Source: Pseudanabaena sp. 'Roaring Creek'
Lineage (GTDB): Bacteria; Cyanobacteriota; Cyanobacteriia; Pseudanabaenales; Pseudanabaenaceae
DNA length: 35,834 nucleotides
Reading direction: 5' to 3'
NCBI RefSeq assembly: GCF_001402795.1
Contig: NZ_LIRE01000215.1
Coordinates: 1 to 35,834 of the forward strand
Part shown: positions 25,201 through 32,833 of the stretch, piece after piece
Layout: each line of letters starts with the position of its first letter
Numbering within the stretch: the first letter of the stretch is position 1
Made by a program: the position numbers and the translations under genes
Notes under the pieces: generated by a model
What the model saw: the letters and a program-made list of their open reading frames with translations, nothing else
Databases searched by the model: none
Told to the model about the DNA's origin: nothing

Positions 25201-27073
25201 GGGGCTTTACTCCCCAAGACATCCACAATTTGGCAAGGGCATATGCGATCACAAATATGGCAGGTTGGGCGATCGCTGTCTGCCTTAATTTCTGCTGCGC
25301 GGATGGTATTGCTTCACCCTCGGCAAATAATATGGAACGCAGATCGATTTGATGCTGGGTCGAGAGGATCGTAAAACAGCGATCGCATTCTGCTTGAAAA
25401 GTCGGCTCGCTCATATATAGCTCTCGCGCCATGTTTAGATACTGCGAGCCTTGCCCAGAAAACATGAACATAACTGCCGTATTATTTGCTTCAGCATGTC
25501 CTGTCAGCGATCGCTCTGGCTGTTGCAGCAAGATTTGGCTCGCATCTGCCAAGGTTTGGGCGATCGCCACCCTTCGATGGGGTAGCGCCCAACGTCCAAT
25601 CCCCAAGGTATAGGCGACATCCGTTAAGTTAAGCTCGGTTTTTTGGTTGAGATAATCGCCTAAATTTGCAGTTGCCTTGTCCAAGGCTGTCTCTGTTTTC
25701 GCAGAAAGCGCGAGGATCTGATAAGCCCTCGGCTTTAGATCGGTTGTTATTGGTGCAGGAGCTTCTTCCAACACAACATGTACATTTGTGCCACCAAAAC
25801 CAAAGGAACTCACCCCAGCCCTGCGAGGAATTCCTTGGGGTTCCCATGCCGTCAGTTGGGTATTGACAAAAAATGGGCTATTCGCAAAGTCAATCTGAGG
25901 ATTGGGCGCTGTGAAGTTAAGACTGGGGGGGATCTTTTTGTGATGCAGCATCAGTACGGTTTTAATGAAACCCGTAATTCCTGCGGCGGCATCTAAATGA
26001 CCCACGTTGGTTTTCACGGAACCGATCGCACAGAATTGGCGGCGATCGGTCGCGACTCGAAAAGCTTGGGTCATGGCGGCAACTTCGATCGGATCGCCCA
26101 GAGCCGTGCCCGTACCATGGGTTTCCATGTAGGTAATGGTGTCGGGTTCTACTTCCGCCATCATTTGCGCGGCACGAATCGCTCTTGCTTGACCTTCCTG
26201 ACTGGGAGCGGTATAACCGACTTTCATCGAGCCATCATTGTTAATCGCCGAGCCCTTGATTACTGCATAAATGCAATCGCGATCGGCGATCGCATCTTCT
26301 AAGCGCTTTAGTACCACGATTCCCAAACCATTGCCACCCACCGTGCCATTCGCCCCACAGTCAAAGGCTCGACAATGACCATCGGGAGAGACGATCTCTT
26401 CGGGGGATAGGGTGGATTCGTTCTGGGGCACTTTTACGGAAACTCCCGCTGCCAGAGCCATATCACATTCGCCACTCAACAAGCTTTGACAGGCTAAATG
26501 GACTGCGACGAGAGAACTCGAACAGGCTGTTCCCACGCTCATGCTCGGACCTTTGAGATTCAACTTGTAGGAAACACGGGTAGGCAGATAGTCTTTGTCC
26601 ACTCCCACTAAAGTTTGTAAGAATCCCCTCGACTCAATAAAGTTGGGATTGGGACTCAGGTTGTAGAGCAGATAGGTTCCCATGCCTACGCCAGCAAATA
26701 CGCCAATGGGACTAGACTCAGTTTCAGACCGATAGCCTGCATTTTCGAGGGCTTCCCAAGCACATTCTAGAAAGAGTCGATGCTGGGGATCCATAGCTTC
26801 TGCTTCCCTAGGATTGAACCCAAAGAAAGCCGCATCAAATCGATCCACATCCTGCAATATCGATCCAAATCGAGGTATCTTTGCGGACAAAGGGATATCC
26901 TTCGCATCTGATCCCTGTTGGGATGATTGGGATTTATTAAACTTACTAAAGGGAGTGACTAGCTCTACACCTGTTTCTAGATTTTTCCAGAAATCATCAA
27001 TGGTAGGGCTTCCTGGCAACTTTCCCGCCAGACCGATTACTGCTATTTCTAAACCATTTTGATGGGAATTCAT
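22289..27073 (-). CDS. Type I modular polyketide synthase, KS-AT-KR-ACP
   Basis: This 1594-residue single PKS module has: KS (about 8-435) with Cys184 in GTACSSSL, His319 in ETHGTGT and His359 in NVGHLD, all intact; AT (about 533-830) with FSGQGSQ, GHSIGEY (Ser631) and the motif HAFH (727-730), which predicts malonyl-CoA; KR (structural half from about 905, catalytic half from 1170) with GGMGGIG (1178-1184), Ser1324, Tyr1337 and Asn1341, so probably active. AGD stands in place of LDD, and no Trp of the A-type is seen, so the B-type is only weakly favoured. The ACP near the end has Ser1516 in LGGHSLL. There is no DH, ER or MT. The module would add one beta-hydroxy acetate unit. The C-terminal helix (about 1565-1590) may dock to the last NRPS. 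Four 12-bp in-frame tandem arrays lie in its linkers. Confidence 0.94.
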   Translation of the reverse strand: MNSHQNGLEIAVIGLAGKLPGSPTIDDFWKNLETGVELVTPFSKFNKSQSSQQGSDAKDIPLSAKIPRFGSILQDVDRFDAAFFGFNPREAEAMDPQHRLFLECAWEALENAGYRSETESSPIGVFAGVGMGTYLLYNLSPNPNFIESRGFLQTLVGVDKDYLPTRVSYKLNLKGPSMSVGTACSSSLVAVHLACQSLLSGECDMALAAGVSVKVPQNESTLSPEEIVSPDGHCRAFDCGANGTVGGNGLGIVVLKRLEDAIADRDCIYAVIKGSAINNDGSMKVGYTAPSQEGQARAIRAAQMMAEVEPDTITYMETHGTGTALGDPIEVAAMTQAFRVATDRRQFCAIGSVKTNVGHLDAAAGITGFIKTVLMLHHKKIPPSLNFTAPNPQIDFANSPFFVNTQLTAWEPQGIPRRAGVSSFGFGGTNVHVVLEEAPAPITTDLKPRAYQILALSAKTETALDKATANLGDYLNQKTELNLTDVAYTLGIGRWALPHRRVAIAQTLADASQILLQQPERSLTGHAEANNTAVMFMFSGQGSQYLNMARELYMSEPTFQAECDRCFTILSTQHQIDLRSILFAEGEAIPSAQQKLRQTAIAQPAIFVIAYALAKLWMSWGVKPQSMIGHSIGEYVAAYLAGVFSLDDALALVALRGSLMQQQPQGAMLAVSLSSRDVQSFLGADLFLAAINSPSLCVVSGAIEAIAKLQRLLSAQEIPCQPLHTSHAFHSPMMEGAIAPLVEHLQKMTLHPPQIPFISNVTGTWITAASATDPQYWAQHLRQPVQFSQGIAELLNNADGILLEVGAGRTLSTLAKQQSSDRVILSSLPHPQDRSSELEFFLKTLGQLWLHGVEIDWAEFYAQQPSARVPLPTYPFERQSYWIAAPQLESNDRPTIDLNKKSDIGEWFYFPSWKRAALPIRKELSDRCWVIFGDRQGLGATMTQSLQQRGYRVIQVHIGSEFSHSDDDVYRINPSDRHHYELLIREVLTLGQSPIIAHLWTLGDRVDGEESQRLGFFSLLYLAQAIGQQNVTQAICLGVVSNHTQDVSGTEVVFPEKTTILGACKVIPQEYPQIACGAIDVAIAADPDHKPDHKPENKPENKQWGDQCDQIVAEILNLADRSSAPIVAYRGNYRWLPIHEEIYLPSVTSPSDRKADWTTDWTTDRTAFRHRGVYLITGGMGGIGMTIAEYLARNFQAQLVLISRTALPLRDEWERWMQNHGDEDSITVKIRKIQAMEAHGATVMVLNADVADREQMQSLRDRIQQTFGKLHGILHTAGVAGDGIMQLKDPAVAAQVMRPKVQGTLVLQQTFQNDGLDFLVLFSSLSAVLGGLGQVDYCAANCFLDAFAAQSSHQRTISINWDIWQEIGMGADLKGLPDRIKQERLEALALGIAPQEGLEALQRILHSDYRQVLVSTKDWSSVLKQREQNNMALQQPDAPAARANDQSASQVSSQASAQASLPSAIGVAGHQRSLQSTSYVAPSNAIEQKIAELWQAQLGLEQVGVNDNFFELGGHSLLAVRLVSQIREMYPVELSLRTLLSDAPTVAGLASLIGEQLLQPLLQPEDSDEMAKILAEIEKLSLDEIQAQLAQVQD
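22383..22406. repeat. 12-bp tandem repeat x2 in PKS C-terminus
   Basis: Two exact copies of GGCTGTAAAAGT encode LLQP-LLQP on the minus strand, between the ACP and the terminal docking-like helix. In frame, so copy number changes would not break the gene. Confidence 0.8.
22695..22730. repeat. 12-bp tandem repeat x3 in PKS KR-ACP linker
   Basis: Three near-identical copies of GATGCTTGAGCA encode the Ser/Ala/Gln-rich linker SQVSSQASAQAS before the ACP. In frame, with two base differences across the units. Confidence 0.85.
23584..23619. repeat. 12-bp tandem repeat x3 in PKS KR linker
   Basis: Two exact and one diverged copy of CTGTTGTCCAAT, preceded by a partial unit, encode a DWTT-DWTT-DRT stretch just before the catalytic KR half. 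Confidence 0.85.
23768..23815. repeat. 12-bp tandem repeat x4 in PKS KR structural half
   Basis: Four units (two TTTATTCTCAGG, then TTTATGATCGGG and TTTATGATCAGG) encode PDHK-PDHK-PENK-PENK at residues 1087-1102. The two-by-two pattern suggests a unit that diverged, with each version then duplicated. Confidence 0.9.
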
Positions 27074-27136
27074 AATGCTTATTTGGTAAAAATATTAATC
27101 TCGATTAATCGCGATCGCAGGATTTATGCGCATTCA

Positions 27137-27180
27137 AGGTTTTGAGATTCCCAAAATGGCAATACCATTCTGGGAATTGG
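27137..27180. repeat. Dispersed hairpin repeat, copy 2
   Basis: The opening word AGGTTTTGAGATTCCCAAAA and the hairpin (27147-27159 with 27165-27177) match the copy at 3453-3502, with one stem mismatch that keeps most of the pairing. Confidence 0.75.
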
Positions 27181-27193
27181 CATAGGGGTTCTC

Positions 27194-27226
27194 AAATCAA
27201 GAAATGGCTAAGCCATTTCTTGATTT
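27194..27226. repeat. Hairpin repeat, 16-bp perfect arms
   Basis: AAATCAAGAAATGGCT (27194-27209) pairs exactly with 27211-27226 around a single base. The apex AATGGC/GCCATT is shared with the hairpin at 34284-34308. Confidence 0.8.
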
Positions 27227-27232
27227 GGTGTG

Positions 27233-27276
27233 AGGTTTTGAGATTCCCAAAATGGCAACGCCATTTTGGGAATTGG
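27233..27276. repeat. Dispersed hairpin repeat, copy 3
   Basis: A third copy of the AGGTTTTGAGATTCCC unit, with a perfect 14-bp stem (27243-27256 with 27260-27273, loop AAC). It differs from the 3.4-kb copy only in loop bases and flanks. Confidence 0.8.
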
Positions 27277-27293
27277 GATTAAGTAGCCATTTA

Positions 27294-30200
27294 TCACAGC
27301 ACATTTGTCTGTTTAGATCGATCCAATCGTTGTTTAATCCGATTCTTGCCAGCATCCAATCTTTGCGCTGATTTCTGCTGCTCTAAAACATTTGTGGTCT
27401 GCCCTTGGGTCAATCGCTGCGCTAAAGCCTTCACCGTAGGATAACTAAAGAGATCGACCAGAGAAATCAATTGAATTTCCTGTGGCAAGGCGAGCCCTAG
27501 TTTGCGATAAACGTTAGTAATTAGCAGTGAATTTGCGCCAAGATCGAAGAAATTGTCATTGACCCCAACCTTTTCCAGTTCTAACTCCGCTTGTAAAACG
27601 GAAGCGATCGCCCGTTCGATTGCATTTTGCGGAGCGGTGTAGGCTGCCACTCGGGTTTGAAATAAGGATACCTGCGTCGGTAGTGCTTGGCGATCGACCT
27701 TTCCATTAGCCGATAGGGGGAATTTGTCAAGGAACAAATAGATAGAAGGAATCATCGGACTCGGCAACTTATGTCCCAGAAATTGACTGAGTTCCTCCAC
27801 CGTTGGTGCTAGCGTCGCATCGTCCATTTGGGGAATAATGTAAGCCGCTAACTGAGCCTGTTGTCCCTCTCCCACGATCTTAATAATGGCGGTTTTGACC
27901 TTGGGATGTTGCATTAAGGCGGCTTCAATTTCCCCTGCTTCCATACGCTGACCGCGTAGTTTAATTTGAAAATCGACCCGACCTAAAAATTCAATCGTGC
28001 CATCCTTTAAATAGCGACCGCGATCGCCAGTACGATAAATTCGCTCCCCCGTTCTTGGGTGAGTGATAAAAGCAGCCTTAGTTCTAGTTTCGTCTTGCCA
28101 ATAACCCTTGGCTACCTGCACTCCCGCGCAATACATTTGACCCGCTACCCATGTCGGACAATCATCTAAGGCTTCATTCAAAATGTAGTATTTTGAGTTG
28201 GTCATCGGCTGACCGTAGGGGATACTTTTCCAATCAGGCGAGACTTCATTCACTTGATAGCCAATATTCCAAATGGTGGTTTCGGTGGGTCCTCCAATAC
28301 TCAATAGATCGATATGGGGAACTACAGCCCTAATGCGATGGGGTAGGGAGACGGGAAACCAATCCCCTCCCAATATGGCTAAACGCAAATTAGAGGTCAA
28401 ATTAGAGGTCAAATTAGAAGTAGCGGATGCCGCGCGATCGCTGATAGCATTCACCAACATTTCCATCATGGCTGGAACCGAGTTCCACAATGTCACTTGC
28501 TGCGTCTCGATCAGATCTGCCCAATGGTGGGGATCTTTGAGCGATCGCGCGTCAGGCAAGACGATCGCGCCCCCCGCACTGAGCATCCCAAAAATGTCAT
28601 AAACCGATAGATCGTGATTAAGCGCCGTTAAAGCAAGAATGCGATCGCGATGGGTAACTTGATAGTTTTGGTTCGTGTAAACGATCACATTCGCGACATT
28701 GCGGTGGGTGATCATTACTCCTTTGGGTAAACCCGTGGAGCCAGAAGTATAGATTACATAGGCAAGATCATCAGGATTTTGCAGAGGTGGAAGAGATAGT
28801 TCCTTCTCGTCATGAAAATCTTTATGAAAGTCTTTATAAAAGTCTTCGCGATCGAGACAAAATCTCTTCATACTGCGATCCCAAATCAAGGTGTCATCTA
28901 ACCAAGATTGAGTTAATACAATTTGTGCTTCGCTGTTTTTCAGGAGATATTGCAAGCGCTCTGGCGGCAGATCGGGGGCAATGGGCACATAGGCAGCTCC
29001 TGACAACAAAACTCCCATGACCGCAACGATCTGCTCCCATCCCTTTTCCATAACGATCGCTACTAGCTGGTTGGGAACTACACCTAAATGTCTGAGTTTA
29101 TAACCGACCTGATGGGCGCGATCGCTTAATTCCTGATAGGAAATAGATTTTTGGGAAGTAATTACCGCAGAGAGATCGGGATATTCCCTTACTCGCTCCT
29201 TAAATAGTTCTTGCAATAAAACCTTCGGAATATCGGCATCTGTGAAATTGGCAATATTTCTATTTAACAGTTGCTCAGAGGTAAGTAGTTGTCGATTGGG
29301 TTCGATCCAGATTTCCTCAGACTTAGCTAGGCGTTCGAGGAAATGACAATAGGTCGCAAACATATCGGCGATCGCGCCATCGGGGAACAGTTCGTCCACT
29401 ACATCCCAGTTAAAGGTGAGAGTTTCCTTCTCTTCCCAAACCTGCACATCCATCCAAGCTTGAGAAGCTTGGCTGATGCCATATACTAACTCACCAAAAT
29501 GACTAAAGGTCAAAGTTTCCTGCCCCATAGCGGCAAATCCGAGGGTACTGGTAAAAATTACGGGCATCGCGTTGGGCACATTACCCTGTTGGCGAGTGAG
29601 TTCTCGTGTCACCCTTACCCCGCTAAAGTAGCGATGTTCGAGATCCTGCCAGAGTTGTTTTTGGAGTCGCAGGGCGCGATCGCCAAAGGGTTCTTGCCGA
29701 GAATTATCGACCTCTAGTAAGGTTACTGAGGTAAAGTCCCCCAATAGGTGATTGACATGGGGATGCATTGGTAGGCGATTAAATAGCGCCAAATTTAAGG
29801 TAAATTGCGGATTTTGACTCCAGAGAGCGATAATTTCGGCAAAGGCGGCAAGCAATAGCCCCGAAGGCGTTAAACCAATATTTTTGGCTTTTTGCTGGAG
29901 CCTTTGCCAGTCATCTCGCTCCATTTGAGCATGATAGCGTTTACAGCGATGCTGTTTCAGTTCTTGCGGATTTTTGGCGAGGGGCAATTCTGGCGCGGGG
30001 GGCAAATTGCTGAGGCGTTTGAGCCAATATTCCTGCGATCGCTGATAAAGCTTGGTTTGCGGTAAAGACTGTTCGGCAAGAACATAGTCCCGAAAGGAAA
30101 GCTCTAATGGTGGCAAAACCGCTTCGGGACATTGATAGAGTTGAAACCATTCTTCAAATAGACGGAATAGGCTCCAAGCATCAAATACAAGCAGATCGTA

Positions 30201-30821
30201 ACTGATATGCAAACGGGTGCGATCGCCATCTAAATAGGTCACGCGAAAATCAAACAAAGGATAGCGATCGGCGGGTAATACTTGATGGGACATCTCTTCC
30301 CTGATGGCTGCAAGTCGATCAGCGATCGCTGTCGGTGTTTGTCCGCGCAGATCTACCACCGCAAGGTGATAGGGCGGAACTTCCTTCAGGATTTGCTGTT
30401 GTCCATCGGGACGCACGATAGCCCGCAACATATCATGGCGCGAGATCGATTGCTGTAGGGCGCGATTTAAGCGTTCAAAATCGAGATGACTTCCTTCTAT
30501 TTCATAGTATCCATGATTGGAAACATTGCCCAAGGTCAGTACGCCACTGCGTCCGATCCAAAAAGCGTGCTGCATATCGGTCAGCGGGAATGGCTCATAA
30601 CGCGATTCGGGATCGGGAACGATCGCGGGCAAATCATTTTCCGTAGGACTAGTCTGATGCTGGTGCAGCAATGCTAAAATCTCGCTCTTGCGATTAATAA
30701 TGGAGTCGCGCAATTCGGCAGTTAAGACTCCCTGCGGGGCATCCACTAGCAGAGATTCGCCTTCAGCCGATAATTTAATACCGATATTAGAGAGTGAGTT
30801 TAAAAGTGAATACAGATTCAT
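27294..30821 (-). CDS. Non-ribosomal peptide synthetase, TubC docking-Cy-A-PCP
   Basis: This 1175-residue protein begins with a TubC-type N-terminal docking domain (about 1-56), which receives a chain from a separate upstream protein. The heterocyclisation domain (about 75-500) is recognised by FPLTDMQHAFWIGR and by D-x4-D-x2-S (Asp209, Asp214, Ser217) in place of the HHxxxDG of ordinary C domains. Cy domains condense and cyclodehydrate Cys, Ser or Thr. The A domain (about 535-1045) has YTSGSTGLPKG (691-701), and its code residues by eye are D737 L738 Y741 N780 I816 G818 I842 I850 W851 K1041. This shares DLYN..(x)IW with the cysteine code DLYNLSLIW, so cysteine and a thiazoline are predicted. 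The PCP serine is S1098 in LGANSLL. There is no oxidase or reductase domain, so the ring should stay a thiazoline. It lies between the KAS III-like and PKS genes, same strand. Confidence 0.93.
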   Translation of the reverse strand: MNLYSLLNSLSNIGIKLSAEGESLLVDAPQGVLTAELRDSIINRKSEILALLHQHQTSPTENDLPAIVPDPESRYEPFPLTDMQHAFWIGRSGVLTLGNVSNHGYYEIEGSHLDFERLNRALQQSISRHDMLRAIVRPDGQQQILKEVPPYHLAVVDLRGQTPTAIADRLAAIREEMSHQVLPADRYPLFDFRVTYLDGDRTRLHISYDLLVFDAWSLFRLFEEWFQLYQCPEAVLPPLELSFRDYVLAEQSLPQTKLYQRSQEYWLKRLSNLPPAPELPLAKNPQELKQHRCKRYHAQMERDDWQRLQQKAKNIGLTPSGLLLAAFAEIIALWSQNPQFTLNLALFNRLPMHPHVNHLLGDFTSVTLLEVDNSRQEPFGDRALRLQKQLWQDLEHRYFSGVRVTRELTRQQGNVPNAMPVIFTSTLGFAAMGQETLTFSHFGELVYGISQASQAWMDVQVWEEKETLTFNWDVVDELFPDGAIADMFATYCHFLERLAKSEEIWIEPNRQLLTSEQLLNRNIANFTDADIPKVLLQELFKERVREYPDLSAVITSQKSISYQELSDRAHQVGYKLRHLGVVPNQLVAIVMEKGWEQIVAVMGVLLSGAAYVPIAPDLPPERLQYLLKNSEAQIVLTQSWLDDTLIWDRSMKRFCLDREDFYKDFHKDFHDEKELSLPPLQNPDDLAYVIYTSGSTGLPKGVMITHRNVANVIVYTNQNYQVTHRDRILALTALNHDLSVYDIFGMLSAGGAIVLPDARSLKDPHHWADLIETQQVTLWNSVPAMMEMLVNAISDRAASATSNLTSNLTSNLRLAILGGDWFPVSLPHRIRAVVPHIDLLSIGGPTETTIWNIGYQVNEVSPDWKSIPYGQPMTNSKYYILNEALDDCPTWVAGQMYCAGVQVAKGYWQDETRTKAAFITHPRTGERIYRTGDRGRYLKDGTIEFLGRVDFQIKLRGQRMEAGEIEAALMQHPKVKTAIIKIVGEGQQAQLAAYIIPQMDDATLAPTVEELSQFLGHKLPSPMIPSIYLFLDKFPLSANGKVDRQALPTQVSLFQTRVAAYTAPQNAIERAIASVLQAELELEKVGVNDNFFDLGANSLLITNVYRKLGLALPQEIQLISLVDLFSYPTVKALAQRLTQGQTTNVLEQQKSAQRLDAGKNRIKQRLDRSKQTNVL
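28387..28422. repeat. 12-bp tandem repeat x3 inside A domain
   Basis: Two exact copies and one diverged copy of AAATTAGAGGTC encode TSNL-TSNL-TSNL (residues 801-812). They lie in a loop between the code positions N780 and I816, close to the substrate-binding core. Confidence 0.88.
28813..28848. repeat. 12-bp tandem repeat x3 in A domain loop
   Basis: Three near-identical copies of ATGAAAGTCTTT encode DFYK-DFHK-DFHD (residues 659-670), a charged loop some 20 residues before the A3 motif. Confidence 0.85.
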
Positions 30822-30826
30822 AGATT

Positions 30827-30859
30827 GGCTCTAAATTAGCTCTAAATTAGCTCTAGATT
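30827..30859. repeat. 11-bp tandem repeat x3 upstream of Cy-NRPS
   Basis: Three units of AGCTCTAAATT (first and last with one change each) lie directly before the NRPS start on the minus strand. The AGAG part of the unit complements a ribosome-binding word, so the array may offer alternative SD positions. Confidence 0.8.
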
Positions 30860-30967
30860 AGCTAGATAAATGTTCGTTCATTATTTCTGCCTAGGTAAAA
30901 ATAATGAGATTGATAACAATAAGGAGAAATGAGAAATGAGAGGGGTAATGGTATGGATGGGAACACT

Positions 30968-32638
30968 CTACAAGCTGATAATTTCTCGATTTAGCTGACT
31001 GTGAGAGTTTCCCGTGATCGCATTTTCAAGCACATTGCCGATCGCATTTTCGAGCGCATTGTGGTTAATAACCTTGGCAACGGCAAGCCGAGCCAGCAAA
31101 AATTCCGCCAGATGCTGGATCGTATTTTCGCCAAAAAAATTCTCCATCGGTACGCGGATTTGTAAATCGGTTTCAATACGATGGCGGAAGACGATCGCCA
31201 TTAAAGAATCCAGTAAAGTCGCCAAACAATCGCGATCGCTGATATTACTGGGGGTAATTTGTTGTGAATTTGCTAGCCAATCCTGTAGATAAGCAACCAA
31301 GATCCCATAGCGATCTTCCAAATCAGCCGTCTCCAGTCGCTGCTTGATAGAAGCTTCGGCAAACAAAGCTACAGGCTGCTCGATAGGAAGAGGAAGAATT
31401 TGTTTTTCTATCTGTTTTTCTAAAGGAATTAGATTTTCTAACTGCGCAATTCCTTGCAATTTATTTTGGGAATTATCTTGAGAATTACTTTGGGAATTAC
31501 TTTGAGAACTATCTTGGGAGAGATTCAAGGCTGGGGGAATCCTAGCCCCTAAACCCACATCCCCCCAACGCATTACGATCGCGGCGGCAGTCGCAGCAGC
31601 ACCATTGGCATATACCAACACCAAATCATTGTCACGAATTTTCCCCTGCATTGCTGCATGATAGAGGTTAGCAATGGGAAAAACGGGACCAAGATTGGCA
31701 TAGAGTGGATATAGGTCAATTACCTTCGCAGGATCGATTCCCAAGGCTTTAGCGCATACGCTCGCATACCAAGCTGTGGGCGTATTAAAGGCAAAACAAT
31801 GGATTTGGTCGAGACTAACACCTGCTTCTTTAACAGCGGTTAAACAACATTGGCGCACCCGATCCACAGCCGTTTCTCCGAGGCTACTGGCATTGTCACC
31901 TGTACTAGTTTGGAAGCGTGGGTTTCCTTGGGCATCGATCGCTAACCCATGGATGTAGGCTCCGATCGTTGCGGTTGTCGGTACGATTTTTGTACTCATG
32001 AGTCCACGATTTGGGCGATCGCTACTCACAACCATCGCTCCAGCCCCATCCCCCATCGACAGGGAAAGAGTATCAGTTTCATTCACCGCTTGAGAGCCCA
32101 GATGGGAAGCCACAATCAAAATATGACGATAGGTTCCAGTTTGCAAGAAAGCTTGAGCGGTATGGAGCGCAATTAGGGCACTAGCGCAGGTCGATTCTAG
32201 ATTCCAAGCTGGGCAATTCAGTCCCAGTCGCTCCGCCAGTTGAGTCGCTAGCCCAGTTCCCACCGTATCGGGAAAGAGCGAAGAAACGAGGGCTAAATCG
32301 ATCTGATCGGGCGATAGATTTGCCGCCCTAATCGCATCTTGAGCTGCTTGACATTCAAGCAATAGGGAGGATTCACCTTCTGATACCACATGCCGATTGA
32401 CACTGCCTCGAAATGGATCGGCTAGATAGGTCGTAAGTTCTTGCAACCAGAGATCGATTCCGTTGGCAGTGGCGCTAGATTCCATAGATTCAAAGGCTTC
32501 AGAGAGTTTCACTCGCCTTTGCCTTGGGTTAACCTGAAACAATTCAGGGAATTTTTGTTGCCAATATTGATTGGTGCGAATTGTGTGGGGAAAGCTGACT
32601 GCCAGCGAACGAATACCAACCGATTGCACGATCTTCAT
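30968..32638 (-). CDS. KAS III-like (thiolase-fold) enzyme fused to a carrier domain
   Basis: This 556-residue protein is much longer than FabH (about 320). The first 365 residues are a KAS III-like thiolase fold with the nucleophile Cys151 in STCASALIALHTAQ, the SMGDGAGAMV strand and a final YANGAAATAAAIVM. The usual catalytic His seems replaced: the aligned segment reads FNTPTAW (Asn285), while Asn315 in YANLGP may match the FabH Asn. A Ser/Gln/Asn-rich linker (374-395) follows, then a carrier domain (about 440-518) with Ser478 in LLDSLMA. A short helical tail may dock to the next protein. Such variants include acyltransferases as well as condensing enzymes. It may load or transfer the starter acyl or aryl group; this is inference. 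It lies directly upstream of the Cy-NRPS. Confidence 0.82.
   Translation of the reverse strand: MKIVQSVGIRSLAVSFPHTIRTNQYWQQKFPELFQVNPRQRRVKLSEAFESMESSATANGIDLWLQELTTYLADPFRGSVNRHVVSEGESSLLLECQAAQDAIRAANLSPDQIDLALVSSLFPDTVGTGLATQLAERLGLNCPAWNLESTCASALIALHTAQAFLQTGTYRHILIVASHLGSQAVNETDTLSLSMGDGAGAMVVSSDRPNRGLMSTKIVPTTATIGAYIHGLAIDAQGNPRFQTSTGDNASSLGETAVDRVRQCCLTAVKEAGVSLDQIHCFAFNTPTAWYASVCAKALGIDPAKVIDLYPLYANLGPVFPIANLYHAAMQGKIRDNDLVLVYANGAAATAAAIVMRWGDVGLGARIPPALNLSQDSSQSNSQSNSQDNSQNKLQGIAQLENLIPLEKQIEKQILPLPIEQPVALFAEASIKQRLETADLEDRYGILVAYLQDWLANSQQITPSNISDRDCLATLLDSLMAIVFRHRIETDLQIRVPMENFFGENTIQHLAEFLLARLAVAKVINHNALENAIGNVLENAITGNSHSQLNREIISL
31016..31063. repeat. 24-bp tandem repeat x2 at the C-terminus of KAS III-like gene
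   Basis: Two imperfect copies of a 24-bp unit starting GATCGCATTTTC encode HNALENAIG-NVLENAITG. They duplicate a short helix at the very end of the protein, where a docking element to the TubC domain could be. Confidence 0.75.
31399..31422. repeat. 12-bp tandem repeat x2 in KAS III-ACP linker
   Basis: TTTGTTTTTCTA and TCTGTTTTTCTA encode two copies of an EKQI motif in the linker between ketosynthase and carrier domain. Confidence 0.75.
31461..31520. repeat. 12-bp tandem repeat x5 in KAS III-ACP linker
   Basis: Five units of the form TTACTTTGGGAA encode a SQSN-like run (residues 374-393) in the interdomain linker. Alternating G/A differences between units suggest repeated duplication. Confidence 0.9.
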
Positions 32639-32833
32639 AAATTTTTCAAAGGTTTACAAGCTTATTGCATATAATTCTCAAGAGAATATATTGACATTAA
32701 CATATCAATCTCCGAGAAACAAGCAATATCTACAAAGATATCATGGGAAATTCAATTTTATTTATTAGTAATCTTTATCAATAAATATGCCATGATGGAA
32801 CATTATTTTTGAAGATGTTTAAAGATTTTTGTC
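32639..32833. promoter_or_regulatory. Divergent promoter region of biosynthetic operon and exporter
   Basis: This 195-bp AT-rich gap lies between the KAS III-like gene (minus) and the MFS exporter gene (plus), so both promoters should be here. It holds an AT-rich inverted repeat ATTCTC-AA-GAGAAT (32674-32687) and a second one ATATCT-ACAA-AGATAT (32726-32741). The first resembles a Fur-type box in base content only. I cannot assign -10/-35 elements with confidence. Confidence 0.45.

Larger units (their letters stand above)
27074..27293. other. Gap between PKS and Cy-NRPS genes filled with hairpin repeats
   Basis: This 220-bp gap breaks the otherwise tight operon. It contains three hairpins: 27147-27177 (one mismatch), 27194-27226 and 27243-27273. 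No clear ribosome binding site is seen before the PKS ATG at 27073. The hairpins could attenuate or process the mRNA and set the ratio of NRPS to PKS. Confidence 0.6.
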
